A DNA stretch of 9,075 nucleotides from Synechococcales cyanobacterium 340R_concoct_173_sub. GTDB taxonomy: Bacteria; Cyanobacteriota; Cyanobacteriia; Leptolyngbyales; Leptolyngbyaceae. Below the pieces are notes generated by a model. That model was not told where the DNA came from and searched no databases. It saw only the letters and a list, made by a program, of their open reading frames with translations. The translations under genes and the position numbers were made by a program. Location: NCBI GenBank assembly GCA_025354065.1, contig JANXNM010000038.1:1-9075 (forward strand). The letters are read 5' to 3'. Numbering within the stretch: the stretch's first letter is position 1; every line of letters starts with the position of its first letter. This document shows, piece after piece, positions 1 through 5,939 of the stretch.

Positions 1-1272
1 ATTACAGAACTACGAGTGATGGTTCCGGTCGATAAACCTTTTGTAAATTTGATTGCAGGTCTTGAGCTTTCTTGTGAAATTACTTTAGTTCCAAACAATC
101 AATTCATGTGGACTGAAGACGAGTTTAAAACTTGGGCTGGATCTCGAAAACGATTGTTAATGGAAGACTTTTATCGAGAGAGTCGTAAGCGCTTTAATTT
201 GTTAATGGATGAGAAAGGCAAACCCGTCGGCGGTGCATGGAATTTTGATAAGGAAAACCGTAAACCTCCCAAGAAAAATGATCCTACCTTCAAACCTCCG
301 ATCGCGAAATGGTTTAAACCCGACGAAATCGTTCAAACCGTACTAGAAAAAGTACAGAATCTATCGCAGTCAAACCAAATCAAAACCCATGGAAGCGCTG
401 AAGAATTTGGTTGGGCCGTTAACCGATCGCAAGCCCTACAAGTCCTCGACACCTTCATCGAAACCCGACTTTCCACATTTGGACCCTACGAAGATGCGAT
501 GGTCACGGGTCAAGATACGCTATGGCATTCAATGTTATCGCCCTATTTGAATTTGGGTTTATTGACTCCGATCGAAGTTGTAAAACGGGTTGAATCTGAA
601 TACAATTCTCGTGACGATTTAGAAATTAGTAGTGTAGAAGGATTCATTCGGCAGGTGATTGGGTGGCGGGAATATATGCGGGGAATTTATGCGTTTACTA
701 GTGACGACGATCGTGAAATCCCCTATTCCGAATCCAATTGGTTTAATCATCAACAACCCTTGCCAGATTTCTTTTGGGATTCAAACAAAGCAACAATGAA
801 TTGTTTAAAGCAATGCCTCAGCCAAGTCGAACGCACCAGCTACAATCACCACATTCAACGCTTAATGATTTTGAATAATTTTGCTTTAATTGCAGGCTAC
901 AATCCCCAAGAAATCGAGAACTGGTTTCACTCGGTTTATATTGATGCCTACGATTGGGTGATGCAAACCAATGTAATTGGCATGGGACAGTATGCTGATG
1001 GCGGATTACTCGCTTCAAAACCTTATGCGTCTTCTGCAAATTACGTCAATAAGATGAGTGATTATTGCAAAGGTTGTCAGTATGACTTCAAATCGCGGAT
1101 TGGTGAAAAAGCCTGTCCGTTTAATTATTTTTATTGGGACTTCCTCGATCGTCACCGCGAAAAGCTATCAACTCAAGGCCGAATGAGTTTTATTTTAAAA
1201 AATCTCGATAAGATGGCAGAGGGTGAATTAGAACAGATTAGGGAATTAGCCCGATCGTGGCATCAGCCTTAA
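1..1272 (+). CDS. FeS-BCP-type photolyase/cryptochrome, 5' end missing
   Basis: C-terminal part (about 423 codons) of a cryptochrome/photolyase of the iron-sulfur bacterial class (FeS-BCP; Agrobacterium PhrB and Rhodobacter CryB are the models). Members bind FAD and a [4Fe-4S] cluster; PhrB repairs (6-4) photoproducts with light. The frame is open from base 1, and the codons before the GTG at 16 already read family-like (ELRVMVPV), so the true start lies upstream of the window. Recognisable blocks are GGAWNFDKENR (around 230), VEGFIRQVIGWREYMRGIY (around 635-690), HHIQRLMI (around 850) and NVIGMGQYADGG (around 970-1010). The four cluster cysteines appear intact at codons 802, 1066, 1075 and 1114; spacings of 88, 3 and 13 residues match PhrB C350, C438, C441 and C454 as I recall them. 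Its stop is 19 nt from the convergent yidD stop. Repair versus signalling function cannot be decided here. Confidence 0.95.
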   Translation: MTELRVMVPVDKPFVNLIAGLELSCEITLVPNNQFMWTEDEFKTWAGSRKRLLMEDFYRESRKRFNLLMDEKGKPVGGAWNFDKENRKPPKKNDPTFKPPIAKWFKPDEIVQTVLEKVQNLSQSNQIKTHGSAEEFGWAVNRSQALQVLDTFIETRLSTFGPYEDAMVTGQDTLWHSMLSPYLNLGLLTPIEVVKRVESEYNSRDDLEISSVEGFIRQVIGWREYMRGIYAFTSDDDREIPYSESNWFNHQQPLPDFFWDSNKATMNCLKQCLSQVERTSYNHHIQRLMILNNFALIAGYNPQEIENWFHSVYIDAYDWVMQTNVIGMGQYADGGLLASKPYASSANYVNKMSDYCKGCQYDFKSRIGEKACPFNYFYWDFLDRHREKLSTQGRMSFILKNLDKMAEGELEQIRELARSWHQP

Positions 1273-1291
1273 CCGTATTCAGCAATTAAAA

Positions 1292-1513
1292 TTACTCTAG
1301 CAACTTAGGCACCGGATCATACCCGCCTTCGCAGAATGGATGGCACCGACAAATGCGTTTCGTGCTGAGCCATGAGCCTTTAAGTGGACCATGAATATCG
1401 ATCGCATCTAACGCATATTGAGAACACGTTGGAATAAATCGGCAGGACGGTGGCGTGAGGGGTGAGATGAAGAGTCGGTAGCCTTTTACTAGGGCGAGTA
1501 AGAGAATTTTCAT
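1292..1513 (-). CDS. yidD: YidD, membrane protein insertion efficiency factor
   Basis: A 73-residue YidD (UPF0161) protein, full length for the family. YidD is a small inner-membrane-associated protein that helps the YidC/Sec route insert membrane proteins. It opens with a short amphipathic or hydrophobic helix (residues 1-17), followed by the signature motifs [10 protein letters not shown] (24-33), HGPLKG (41-46), RCHPF (56-60) and GGYDPVP (63-69). The family often lies between rnpA and yidC; here it is detached, convergent with the photolyase and divergent from gcvH with only 44 nt between the start codons. Its promoter and that of gcvH must therefore overlap each other or the neighbouring coding sequence. 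No clear ribosome binding site precedes its ATG. Confidence 0.95.
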   Translation of the reverse strand: MKILLLALVKGYRLFISPLTPPSCRFIPTCSQYALDAIDIHGPLKGSWLSTKRICRCHPFCEGGYDPVPKLLE

Positions 1514-1546
1514 GATTAGGCTAGACTAGTAGGCGAATTGTTCTTC

Positions 1547-1550
1547 GAGG
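1547..1550 (+). promoter_or_regulatory. ribosome binding site of gcvH
   Basis: GAGG lies 7 nt before the ATG at 1558. It decides between that ATG and the in-frame TTG at 1552, which would sit only 1 nt after the GAGG. The ATG also gives the N-terminus usual for cyanobacterial GcvH. Confidence 0.6.
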
Positions 1551-1557
1551 CTTGGTT

Positions 1558-1947
1558 ATGGCTTTTGATTATCCTGATACTTTACGATATACCGATACTC
1601 ATGAATATATGGGTTTAGAGGGAGATACCGCGATCGTGGGCATTACGGCATTTGCGATCGATCAATTGGGTGATATTGTTTTTTTAGAATTGCCAGAAGT
1701 CGGAACAGATGTCATTAAAGGCGATAAGTTCGGAACCATTGAATCGGTGAAGGCCGTGGAAGATTTGAAATCTCCAGTAACGGGCAGAATTGTAGAAATT
1801 AATACGGCGATGGTTGATGCTCCTGAAGATCTGGCGAATGATCCTTATACGGAAGGTTGGCTCCTGAAAGTTGAAGTCTCGGATACGGTCGAATTTGATT
1901 CGGGAATGAGTGCCATGATCTATCGTGAAATGGTTGAAGGTGCTTAG
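1558..1947 (+). CDS. gcvH: glycine cleavage system H protein
   Basis: A 129-residue H protein, normal length. In the glycine cleavage complex its lipoyl arm carries the aminomethyl group from P protein (glycine decarboxylase) to T protein and is reoxidised by L protein; in cyanobacteria this serves the photorespiratory cycle and one-carbon supply. The lipoyl-domain core is clear: THEY (residues 14-17), GITAFAIDQLGDIVFLELPE, then the lipoylation site ESVKAVED with Lys65, and DPYTEGWLLKV near the C-terminus. The start is ATG 1558, chosen from the GAGG Shine-Dalgarno; the TTG at 1552 would add two residues. Cyanobacterial gcvH is often followed by gcvP, but here the next gene is an ElyC-like envelope protein 21 nt downstream on the same strand, probably in one transcript. 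Confidence 0.97.
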   Translation: MAFDYPDTLRYTDTHEYMGLEGDTAIVGITAFAIDQLGDIVFLELPEVGTDVIKGDKFGTIESVKAVEDLKSPVTGRIVEINTAMVDAPEDLANDPYTEGWLLKVEVSDTVEFDSGMSAMIYREMVEGA

Positions 1948-1968
1948 AGAATAGTTTAATTTAATTGT

Positions 1969-2766
1969 ATGGGATTATTTCTTTCCAAACTTTTGCCGCT
2001 GTTCATTTATCCGATCGGCCTATCTTGTCTTCTACTCCTGATCTCGATCGTCCTGATTCTTAAACGACGATCGAGGCGGGCGTTGATTCCTATGGGATTG
2101 GCATTGATGATTTTACTCGTTAGTAGTAGTGGTTGGTTCAGTACGTGGTTAGTTCGATCGTTGGAGCAGCAATATCTTCCAGCGGTTTTTCAAATAAATG
2201 CGGCACCCTTACAAGCGATCGTGCTTTTAGGCGGTGCGACTGGATCTCAGCTTGCTCCACGTCCTTGGATTGATATTAGCGATGAAGGCGATCGGGTACT
2301 CCATTCGGCGAAACTGTATCGAGAAGGCAGAGCGCCCCTAATTATCCCGACTGGGGGCCGGATTGCTTGGCGTGGTCCAGGAGATTCAGAAGCGTCAGAT
2401 ATGTCGCAATTGTTGCAAACGATGGGTGTACCGGAAGCGGCGATCGTGCTTGAACCCAACGCGTTAAATACCTATGAGAATGCGCTCAATGTGCAAATGA
2501 TTCTATCTGACCGTAAGATTGAGCGTTTTTTATTGGTCACCTCCGCCGCCCATATGCCCCGATCGATGATGATTTTTCAGAAACTGGGAATGGAACCGAC
2601 AGCAGCCCCGACGGACTATACCCGCACTGATGTTGAATCTCGAATCAATGGGCCACAAGACTTTTTACTTAGCACATTTCCCGATGCTGAGAATTTACGG
2701 GATACCAATCGTGCGATTAAAGAATACCTGGGGATTTTAGTTTATCGATTAAAAGGCTGGGCTTAG
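1969..2766 (+). CDS. ElyC/SanA/YdcF-family (DUF218) membrane protein
   Basis: A 265-residue protein. Residues about 8-31 and 38-58 are two hydrophobic segments separated by a basic RRSRR loop, followed by a DUF218 domain at about 82-255. Family motifs are AIVLLGGA (83-90), IPTGGR, NTYENA, and TSAAHMPRS (191-199, with His195). The two N-terminal membrane spans and the final LKGW resemble E. coli ElyC (YcbC), an envelope factor needed for peptidoglycan assembly at low temperature; SanA and YdcF are other relatives. The DUF218 domain would face the periplasm. No enzymatic reaction is established for this protein, and an exact ElyC role is inference. It follows gcvH by 21 nt. Its TAG stop is interleaved with the TAA stop of the convergent gene at 2763-3398, leaving no room for a separate terminator. 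CGATCG density is high (about eight copies), as expected of resident DNA. Confidence 0.9.
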   Translation: MGLFLSKLLPLFIYPIGLSCLLLLISIVLILKRRSRRALIPMGLALMILLVSSSGWFSTWLVRSLEQQYLPAVFQINAAPLQAIVLLGGATGSQLAPRPWIDISDEGDRVLHSAKLYREGRAPLIIPTGGRIAWRGPGDSEASDMSQLLQTMGVPEAAIVLEPNALNTYENALNVQMILSDRKIERFLLVTSAAHMPRSMMIFQKLGMEPTAAPTDYTRTDVESRINGPQDFLLSTFPDAENLRDTNRAIKEYLGILVYRLKGWA

Positions 2767-3398
2767 GGCGTTTTTTCGGGCGTTTTTTCGGGAAGCTGAA
2801 TGGGGAGTTGAAGCTGGGAGGCGATCGTTTCAAGCGGTTGACGAAAGGGTTCGCCGCCTTGTTTAAGAATCGGGGACATTATGTTTAGAATGGCTAGAAA
2901 ATAAGCTTTCAGACGAATTAGTTTGCGACGATAAGCGACATTAACTTCGTTTTGCAAATCTTCCAAATAGACTTCGATGAGGTCTCGACGGTCTTCGGGA
3001 ATTAGGTTGATTTGGGTATTGATTTGGGCGATCGATTCGGCGATACGGGCATAGTCAATCGGCTGAATTTTAGGAGTAATAGAGGGTACGGCGATCGCTG
3101 TGGCAACTGGAGTTGTGACGATCGGGCTAGTGACGATCGCATCACTAATTTTTATACTTGCACTTTCGAGGGAGGCTTTACCTTGGTCCGTGAGATAAGC
3201 GCGCACAACTAGGAACTCTCGGGTTTCATTATCGTAGACTCGGGCAACTTTCAGATACCCATCATCCGCCAGCGTGTTGAGGTAGTAGCTGGTCATTTGC
3301 ATGGAAGAATCCAGGGCTTTAACAATGTCTTCACCCGTGATTTTGCCTTCATCGATAACCCGTAATATCTTGAGTTGCCGATCGTTCAGTCGTGCCAT
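2763..3398 (-). CDS. winged-helix protein with conserved helical C-terminal domain
   Basis: A 211-residue protein of unknown function. Residues 1 to about 78 look like a winged-helix DNA-binding domain: helices RQLKILRVIDEG and GEDIVKAL, a recognition-helix-like segment SSMQMTSYYLNTLADDGYLKV, then a beta wing ending LTDQGKASLES. A low-complexity linker rich in T, P, V and I spans about 82-115. The C-terminal part (about 116-190) is predicted helical, with LIPEDRRDLIEVYLEDLQNEV then a hydrophobic stretch around KAYFLAILNIMSPIL; from memory, similar segments end several multidomain cyanobacterial proteins. The last residues are a short PEKTPEKTP repeat. The ATG is preceded by GGGA about 8 nt upstream. 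A perfect TATAAT (minus strand, 3427-3432) lies 28 nt before the start. Best read as a cyanobacterial transcription regulator; target unknown. Confidence 0.8.
   Translation of the reverse strand: MARLNDRQLKILRVIDEGKITGEDIVKALDSSMQMTSYYLNTLADDGYLKVARVYDNETREFLVVRAYLTDQGKASLESASIKISDAIVTSPIVTTPVATAIAVPSITPKIQPIDYARIAESIAQINTQINLIPEDRRDLIEVYLEDLQNEVNVAYRRKLIRLKAYFLAILNIMSPILKQGGEPFRQPLETIASQLQLPIQLPEKTPEKTP
2766..2792. repeat. 12-bp in-frame tandem repeat at a gene end
   Basis: GGGCGTTTTTTC occurs twice in direct succession (2766-2777, 2778-2789), followed by GGG. On the minus strand it encodes the duplicated EKTP at the C-terminus of the winged-helix protein. On the plus strand it puts two T6 runs just after the stop of the ElyC-like gene. 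There is no good GC-rich stem before them, so a terminator role is only a possibility. Confidence 0.75.
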
Positions 3399-3426
3399 GA
3401 TTTGTTCCCAACGGTCGTCAGATGCG

Positions 3427-3453
3427 ATTATACTTCAGGAATCATAAATTCAA
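3427..3453 (-). promoter_or_regulatory. candidate promoter of the winged-helix gene
   Basis: On the minus strand a perfect TATAAT (+ strand 3427-3432) ends 28 nt before the ATG at 3398. The best -35-like hexamer is TTGAAT (+ strand 3448-3453), with a short 15-nt spacer. The -10 is good but the -35 weak, so this is a prediction from sequence only. Confidence 0.4.
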
Positions 3454-3457
3454 AATA

Positions 3458-3489
3458 TTAGCTGGCTGATAAATTAGCTGGCTAACAAA
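3458..3489. repeat. 16-bp tandem repeat with palindromic core
   Basis: Two adjacent 16-bp copies, TTAGCTGGCTGATAAA (3458-3473) and TTAGCTGGCTAACAAA (3474-3489), match at 14 of 16 positions. The second copy holds the perfect inverted repeat TTAGC-TG-GCTAA. The pair lies between the stop of the hypothetical gene (3491) and the winged-helix promoter. Possible uses are an operator (perhaps for the winged-helix protein itself) or simply a slippage duplication. Confidence 0.7.
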
Positions 3490-3490
3490 T

Positions 3491-3985
3491 TTATTGATGG
3501 ATGACTCCGGCTTGACAATCACGCAACCAGGTTTTGATCGCTTGGGCCGTGATCCCTTGGCTACTTTCGCGAGGTGGCGTAATTTTGTTGATAAGTGGGT
3601 ATGGGCTGATGCGGGTGAAGCTTTGAGAAAGTTTCCAGCCTTGGCGAGTTTGGACCAGAAAGAGCCAATGGTATTGCTGAAATTCAGTGGTTTTTTGATT
3701 AAAGGTTTGGCGTTCTAGGGTAGTGATGAAGAGCTGATGGAGGTTCGGATCTGAGACTTGTTGGGGTCCGGGTAATTTTAGCGGTTCTAGATTGGGTTGA
3801 CTAGCGACGACGACTTGGCTCATTTCTGGAACTTGAAATCGGGTGCCATTTTTTAAGGCTGCACGATTGGCATAGCTAGGTAAATCGCGGACTAAACGTT
3901 TGGCCAGGGGTTCGATCGTGGTGGGGCAGGCTTGTTTGTTGGGGACGGTGATGGGGACGATCGGGGACGCAGCCGTAAAAATCAT
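3491..3985 (-). CDS. conserved hypothetical protein, possibly secreted, downstream of pyrF
   Basis: A 164-residue protein I cannot assign to a function. It resembles cyanobacterial hypotheticals that carry a CP..IE.L...L.RDLPSYANR block near the N-terminus and RESSQGITAQAIKTWLRDC near the C-terminus; here the blocks are at residues 20-42 and about 138-157. Between them is a beta-rich stretch including QYHWLFLVQTRQGWKLSQSFTRI. Two cysteines (C20 and C157) could pair if exported. It begins 62 nt after the pyrF stop on the same strand, so co-transcription with pyrF is likely. The ATG has no Shine-Dalgarno, and the N-terminus (MIFTAASP) looks like the tail of a signal peptide; an upstream stretch in another frame would supply the missing part (see findings). 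Start therefore uncertain. Confidence 0.75.
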   Translation of the reverse strand: MIFTAASPIVPITVPNKQACPTTIEPLAKRLVRDLPSYANRAALKNGTRFQVPEMSQVVVASQPNLEPLKLPGPQQVSDPNLHQLFITTLERQTFNQKTTEFQQYHWLFLVQTRQGWKLSQSFTRISPYPLINKITPPRESSQGITAQAIKTWLRDCQAGVIHQ

Positions 3986-4047
3986 GGGGTTCAGGAAAAA
4001 TGAGGGCGATCAGTCGTTCGGTTTGGAACCGGGCAAGCAATCTATAT

Positions 4048-4758
4048 CTAGCTTAAATCATTAACAATTTTCTCGAAGGCAGCGGCGGGATCGTTGGCGG
4101 CGGTGATAGGGCGACCAATAACTAAGTAACTGGCTCCGGCTTCGATCGCGTCCTTTGGAGTCATGGTGCGCTGTTGATCGCCTTGGTCTGAACCGACAGG
4201 ACGTATGCCGGGACAGATTAGTAGAAAATCTTGGCCGTAGAGCGATCGTAAATTTTTCGCTTCTTGGGGAGAACAAACAATTCCCGATAAGCCACTTTGT
4301 TGAGCAAGTTTAGCCATAGCGACGGTATAGTCTGCGACGTTCAGAGTGCTGTGTAATTCTTGGCTCAGAATGTCTTCGTTGATGCTGGTGAGCAATGTGA
4401 CGGCGATGATGTTGGGGGGAGTAAGGCCAGCGATCGCAGCGGCATCTTGGGCGGCATCTTGGGCAAGGCGTAATCCGATGGATCCGTTGACGGCATGAAC
4501 CGTGAGCAAATCAACACCATAACGAGCGGCAGATGCGCAGGCTCCAGCAACAGTGTTGGGGATGTCGTGAAATTTTAGGTCGAGAAAGATTTTTTTGTCT
4601 TTGCGTTTAAGTGTATGAAGCAGGCTTTCTCCGGTGGCAACAAAGAGTTCAAGACCCACTTTCCAAAAGGTAACCTCGGGGAGGCGATCGATTAATTCCA
4701 ATGCTGCGGCTTCTGTGGATACATCAAGCGGGACAATAATGCGATCGATCGGCTTCAT
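4048..4758 (-). CDS. pyrF: orotidine 5'-phosphate decarboxylase
   Basis: A 236-residue OMP decarboxylase, normal length for the short bacterial form. It converts orotidine 5'-monophosphate to UMP, the last step of de novo pyrimidine synthesis, as a cytoplasmic TIM-barrel dimer. The active-site residues are visible: PLD with Asp12 near the N-terminus, Lys33 in FWKVGLE, and the signature DLKFHDIPNTV with Asp60, Lys62 and Asp65. The phosphate-binding end reads CPGIRP, then GASYLVIGRPIT. Start ATG 4758; no strong ribosome binding site. A candidate -10 lies about 27 nt upstream. It is probably transcribed with the hypothetical gene at 3491-3985. About six CGATCG copies mark it as resident sequence. 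Confidence 0.97.
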   Translation of the reverse strand: MKPIDRIIVPLDVSTEAAALELIDRLPEVTFWKVGLELFVATGESLLHTLKRKDKKIFLDLKFHDIPNTVAGACASAARYGVDLLTVHAVNGSIGLRLAQDAAQDAAAIAGLTPPNIIAVTLLTSINEDILSQELHSTLNVADYTVAMAKLAQQSGLSGIVCSPQEAKNLRSLYGQDFLLICPGIRPVGSDQGDQQRTMTPKDAIEAGASYLVIGRPITAANDPAAAFEKIVNDLS

Positions 4759-4784
4759 TGGGAAATTCTGAGAAGGGTGGTTTC

Positions 4785-4790
4785 ATTATA
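4785..4790 (-). promoter_or_regulatory. candidate -10 box of pyrF
   Basis: A perfect TATAAT on the minus strand, ending 26 nt before the pyrF ATG. No -35 consensus sits 16-18 nt upstream; that position falls inside the repeat element that begins at about 4797. Confidence 0.4.
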
Positions 4791-4796
4791 GATCTC

Positions 4797-4967
4797 GACC
4801 TCCCCAAATCCCCCTTGTAAAGGGGGGACTAAGAAATTAAAAGAGATTGTTCTAATTGCCTAATTATCTAATTAATTGTCTATATTAAACTCTTAATTCA
4901 AATTTCATTTCCCCCTTTTCTTTGGCGTAGCCTGCCCAGAGGGCGTAGGAGTTAGAGGGATCGGGTC
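4797..4967. repeat. composite palindromic repeat with nested short element
   Basis: The left arm (4797-4830) and right arm (4909-4967) form an imperfect inverted repeat: GACCTCCCC..CCCCC on the left against ..CCCCC..AGAGGGATCGGGTC on the right, around an AT-rich centre. The left arm holds a perfect hairpin, CCCCCTT-GTA-AAGGGGG (4810-4826). Arms with this TCCCC...AAATCCCCC...GGGGG pattern are frequent intergenic repeats in filamentous cyanobacteria. The right arm is interrupted by a second hairpin element (separate entry). The whole lies between the lipoprotein gene and pyrF, both on the minus strand, so transcripts leaving the lipoprotein gene would carry these hairpins. Confidence 0.7.
4921..4949. 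repeat. short hairpin repeat nested in the larger repeat
   Basis: The segment holds a stem CCTGCCC-AGA-GGGC(GT)AGG (4931-4949): seven pairs with a two-base bulge. The GGCGTAGCCTGCCC...GGGCGTAGG pattern resembles the short dispersed repeats (SDR-type, about 20-30 bp) described from Nostoc and relatives. Removing it would join CCCCCTTTTC to AGTTAGAGGGATC, restoring a more regular right arm, which suggests a later insertion. Confidence 0.5.
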
Positions 4968-4994
4968 CATGGCAATCCCAAGTCAAATTCCAAA

Positions 4995-5537
4995 CTACTT
5001 CTTGTCTACACCACAGTAAGTATTAAATTCACTGGAGATATCCTTTTCATCCTTATCCACTGTTTCCAAAACTGATGTCGCCTTTTGCAAATCCTTCAGA
5101 GACTCTTTGATTTGTTCTTGACCCGCTGCGTTGGCCTCGACCGTTGTAAATTGAACCAGAATGTCCGCAACTTGCGTTAAGGATTGGGAGGCTGTCGAAT
5201 AGGTCGTGACGGCCCGATCGCGGTAGCCCATCAATTTTTCATCCTTCAATTCAGTAGCTTTAACGCTGGTAATAAAGCCATCGAGTTCTCCGACAAGGGT
5301 TTTGACCTTAGCTGAGGCTTCTTTCGAGACGCGGTGGAAGTCTTCAATGTTCTTGATGCCGTTCGCGGGACTCATTTCTTTCCCCACTGCTTCAAACTTC
5401 TTACCGAGTCCAGAGGCTCTGTTGATTTGGGCCGACAAGGTATTGCACTGATCAACTTTGCTAGGTCCACAAGCGGTTAAGGTCACACTAAAAAAAGCTA
5501 CAGCAGCGAGGGTTTGAACGATCGATCGGGTTTTCAT
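4995..5537 (-). CDS. putative lipoprotein, helical, function unknown
   Basis: A 180-residue protein with a lipoprotein signal: basic MKTR, a hydrophobic stretch (about 7-19) and the lipobox LTAC with Cys23 as the predicted lipidated residue. The mature part is mostly predicted helix, probably a small bundle: SAQINRASGLGKKFEAVGKEM, a long HRVSKEASAKVKTLVGELDGF helix, RDRAVTTYSTASQSLTQVADIL and KESLKDLQKATSVLETV. Only two other cysteines exist, C31 and C175, near the two ends of the mature chain; a disulfide could tie them. I recognise no enzyme motif. Similar small lipoproteins are common in cyanobacteria as hypothetical proteins. It is the first of four minus-strand genes, but a 236-nt gap holding a repeat and a candidate pyrF promoter separates it from pyrF, so it is probably its own unit. 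Confidence 0.85.
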   Translation of the reverse strand: MKTRSIVQTLAAVAFFSVTLTACGPSKVDQCNTLSAQINRASGLGKKFEAVGKEMSPANGIKNIEDFHRVSKEASAKVKTLVGELDGFITSVKATELKDEKLMGYRDRAVTTYSTASQSLTQVADILVQFTTVEANAAGQEQIKESLKDLQKATSVLETVDKDEKDISSEFNTYCGVDKK

Positions 5538-5923
5538 GAGTTAAATACCATGTCTTTCAAAATAACGAAAATATGTTAGATCTTACAAGGAAAAATTAAT
5601 TAGATCGAAATTTTCACTGCAATTCTAAATTCAAACGGTAACATAGGATATAAGCATGACTCGTTTTATGTAGACAAGAGATATTAAGCTAATTCCTGAG
5701 GTTTTTGGCATTCCCTCCTCGAATCTTAGTCTCTTAGAGAGTCAGTAACCTGAAAACAAACTTGATAAGTCATTAAATAGAGCATTACGTTGATTCTGTA
5801 TATTGGAATAAAACCCCGTTCCAGCAAGCATGTCGGACTTTTGTATCTTTGGATACATTCTGAATTTGGAATTGCTGACTCGGTATTACGGTAAGGTAGA
5901 GTCATGACTAAAGATCTTTATAT
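5538..5923. other. intergenic region between lipoprotein and acyltransferase genes
   Basis: 386 nt, AT-rich, stops in all frames, no RNA gene recognised. It must hold the divergent promoters of both neighbours, but I could not find a convincing -35/-10 pair for either. A weak hairpin TGTATC-TTTG-GATACA lies at 5842-5857. It contains no CGATCG. Confidence 0.6.
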
Positions 5924-5939
5924 ATGGAAAATTCGTTAA
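5904..5939 (+). other. possible 11-codon upstream ORF
   Basis: ATG 5904 to TAA 5939 would encode MTKDLYIWKIR. It is preceded by AAGG (5893-5896) with a 7-nt spacer, better placed than anything before the acyltransferase ATG at 5924, which lies inside this small frame. It could couple or limit acyltransferase translation, or be chance. No comparative evidence is available here. Confidence 0.2.

Noticed and set aside
16..18. GTG at 16 as the start of the photolyase
   Set aside because: The frame is open to base 1 and the preceding codons already match the family, so this is an internal codon of a gene cut by the window edge.
818..1039. 73-codon minus-strand frame inside the photolyase gene
   Set aside because: It lies fully within a well-supported gene on the other strand and shows no recognisable motif.
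3494..3718. 74-codon plus-strand frame opposite the hypothetical gene
   Set aside because: The opposite strand encodes a protein with conserved-looking blocks; this frame has no motif and no ribosome binding site.
4810..4826. Hairpin CCCCCTT-GTA-AAGGGGG as a dedicated terminator of the lipoprotein gene
   Set aside because: It lies about 170 nt past the gene, lacks a T run on the minus strand, and belongs to a repeat pattern of wider distribution.
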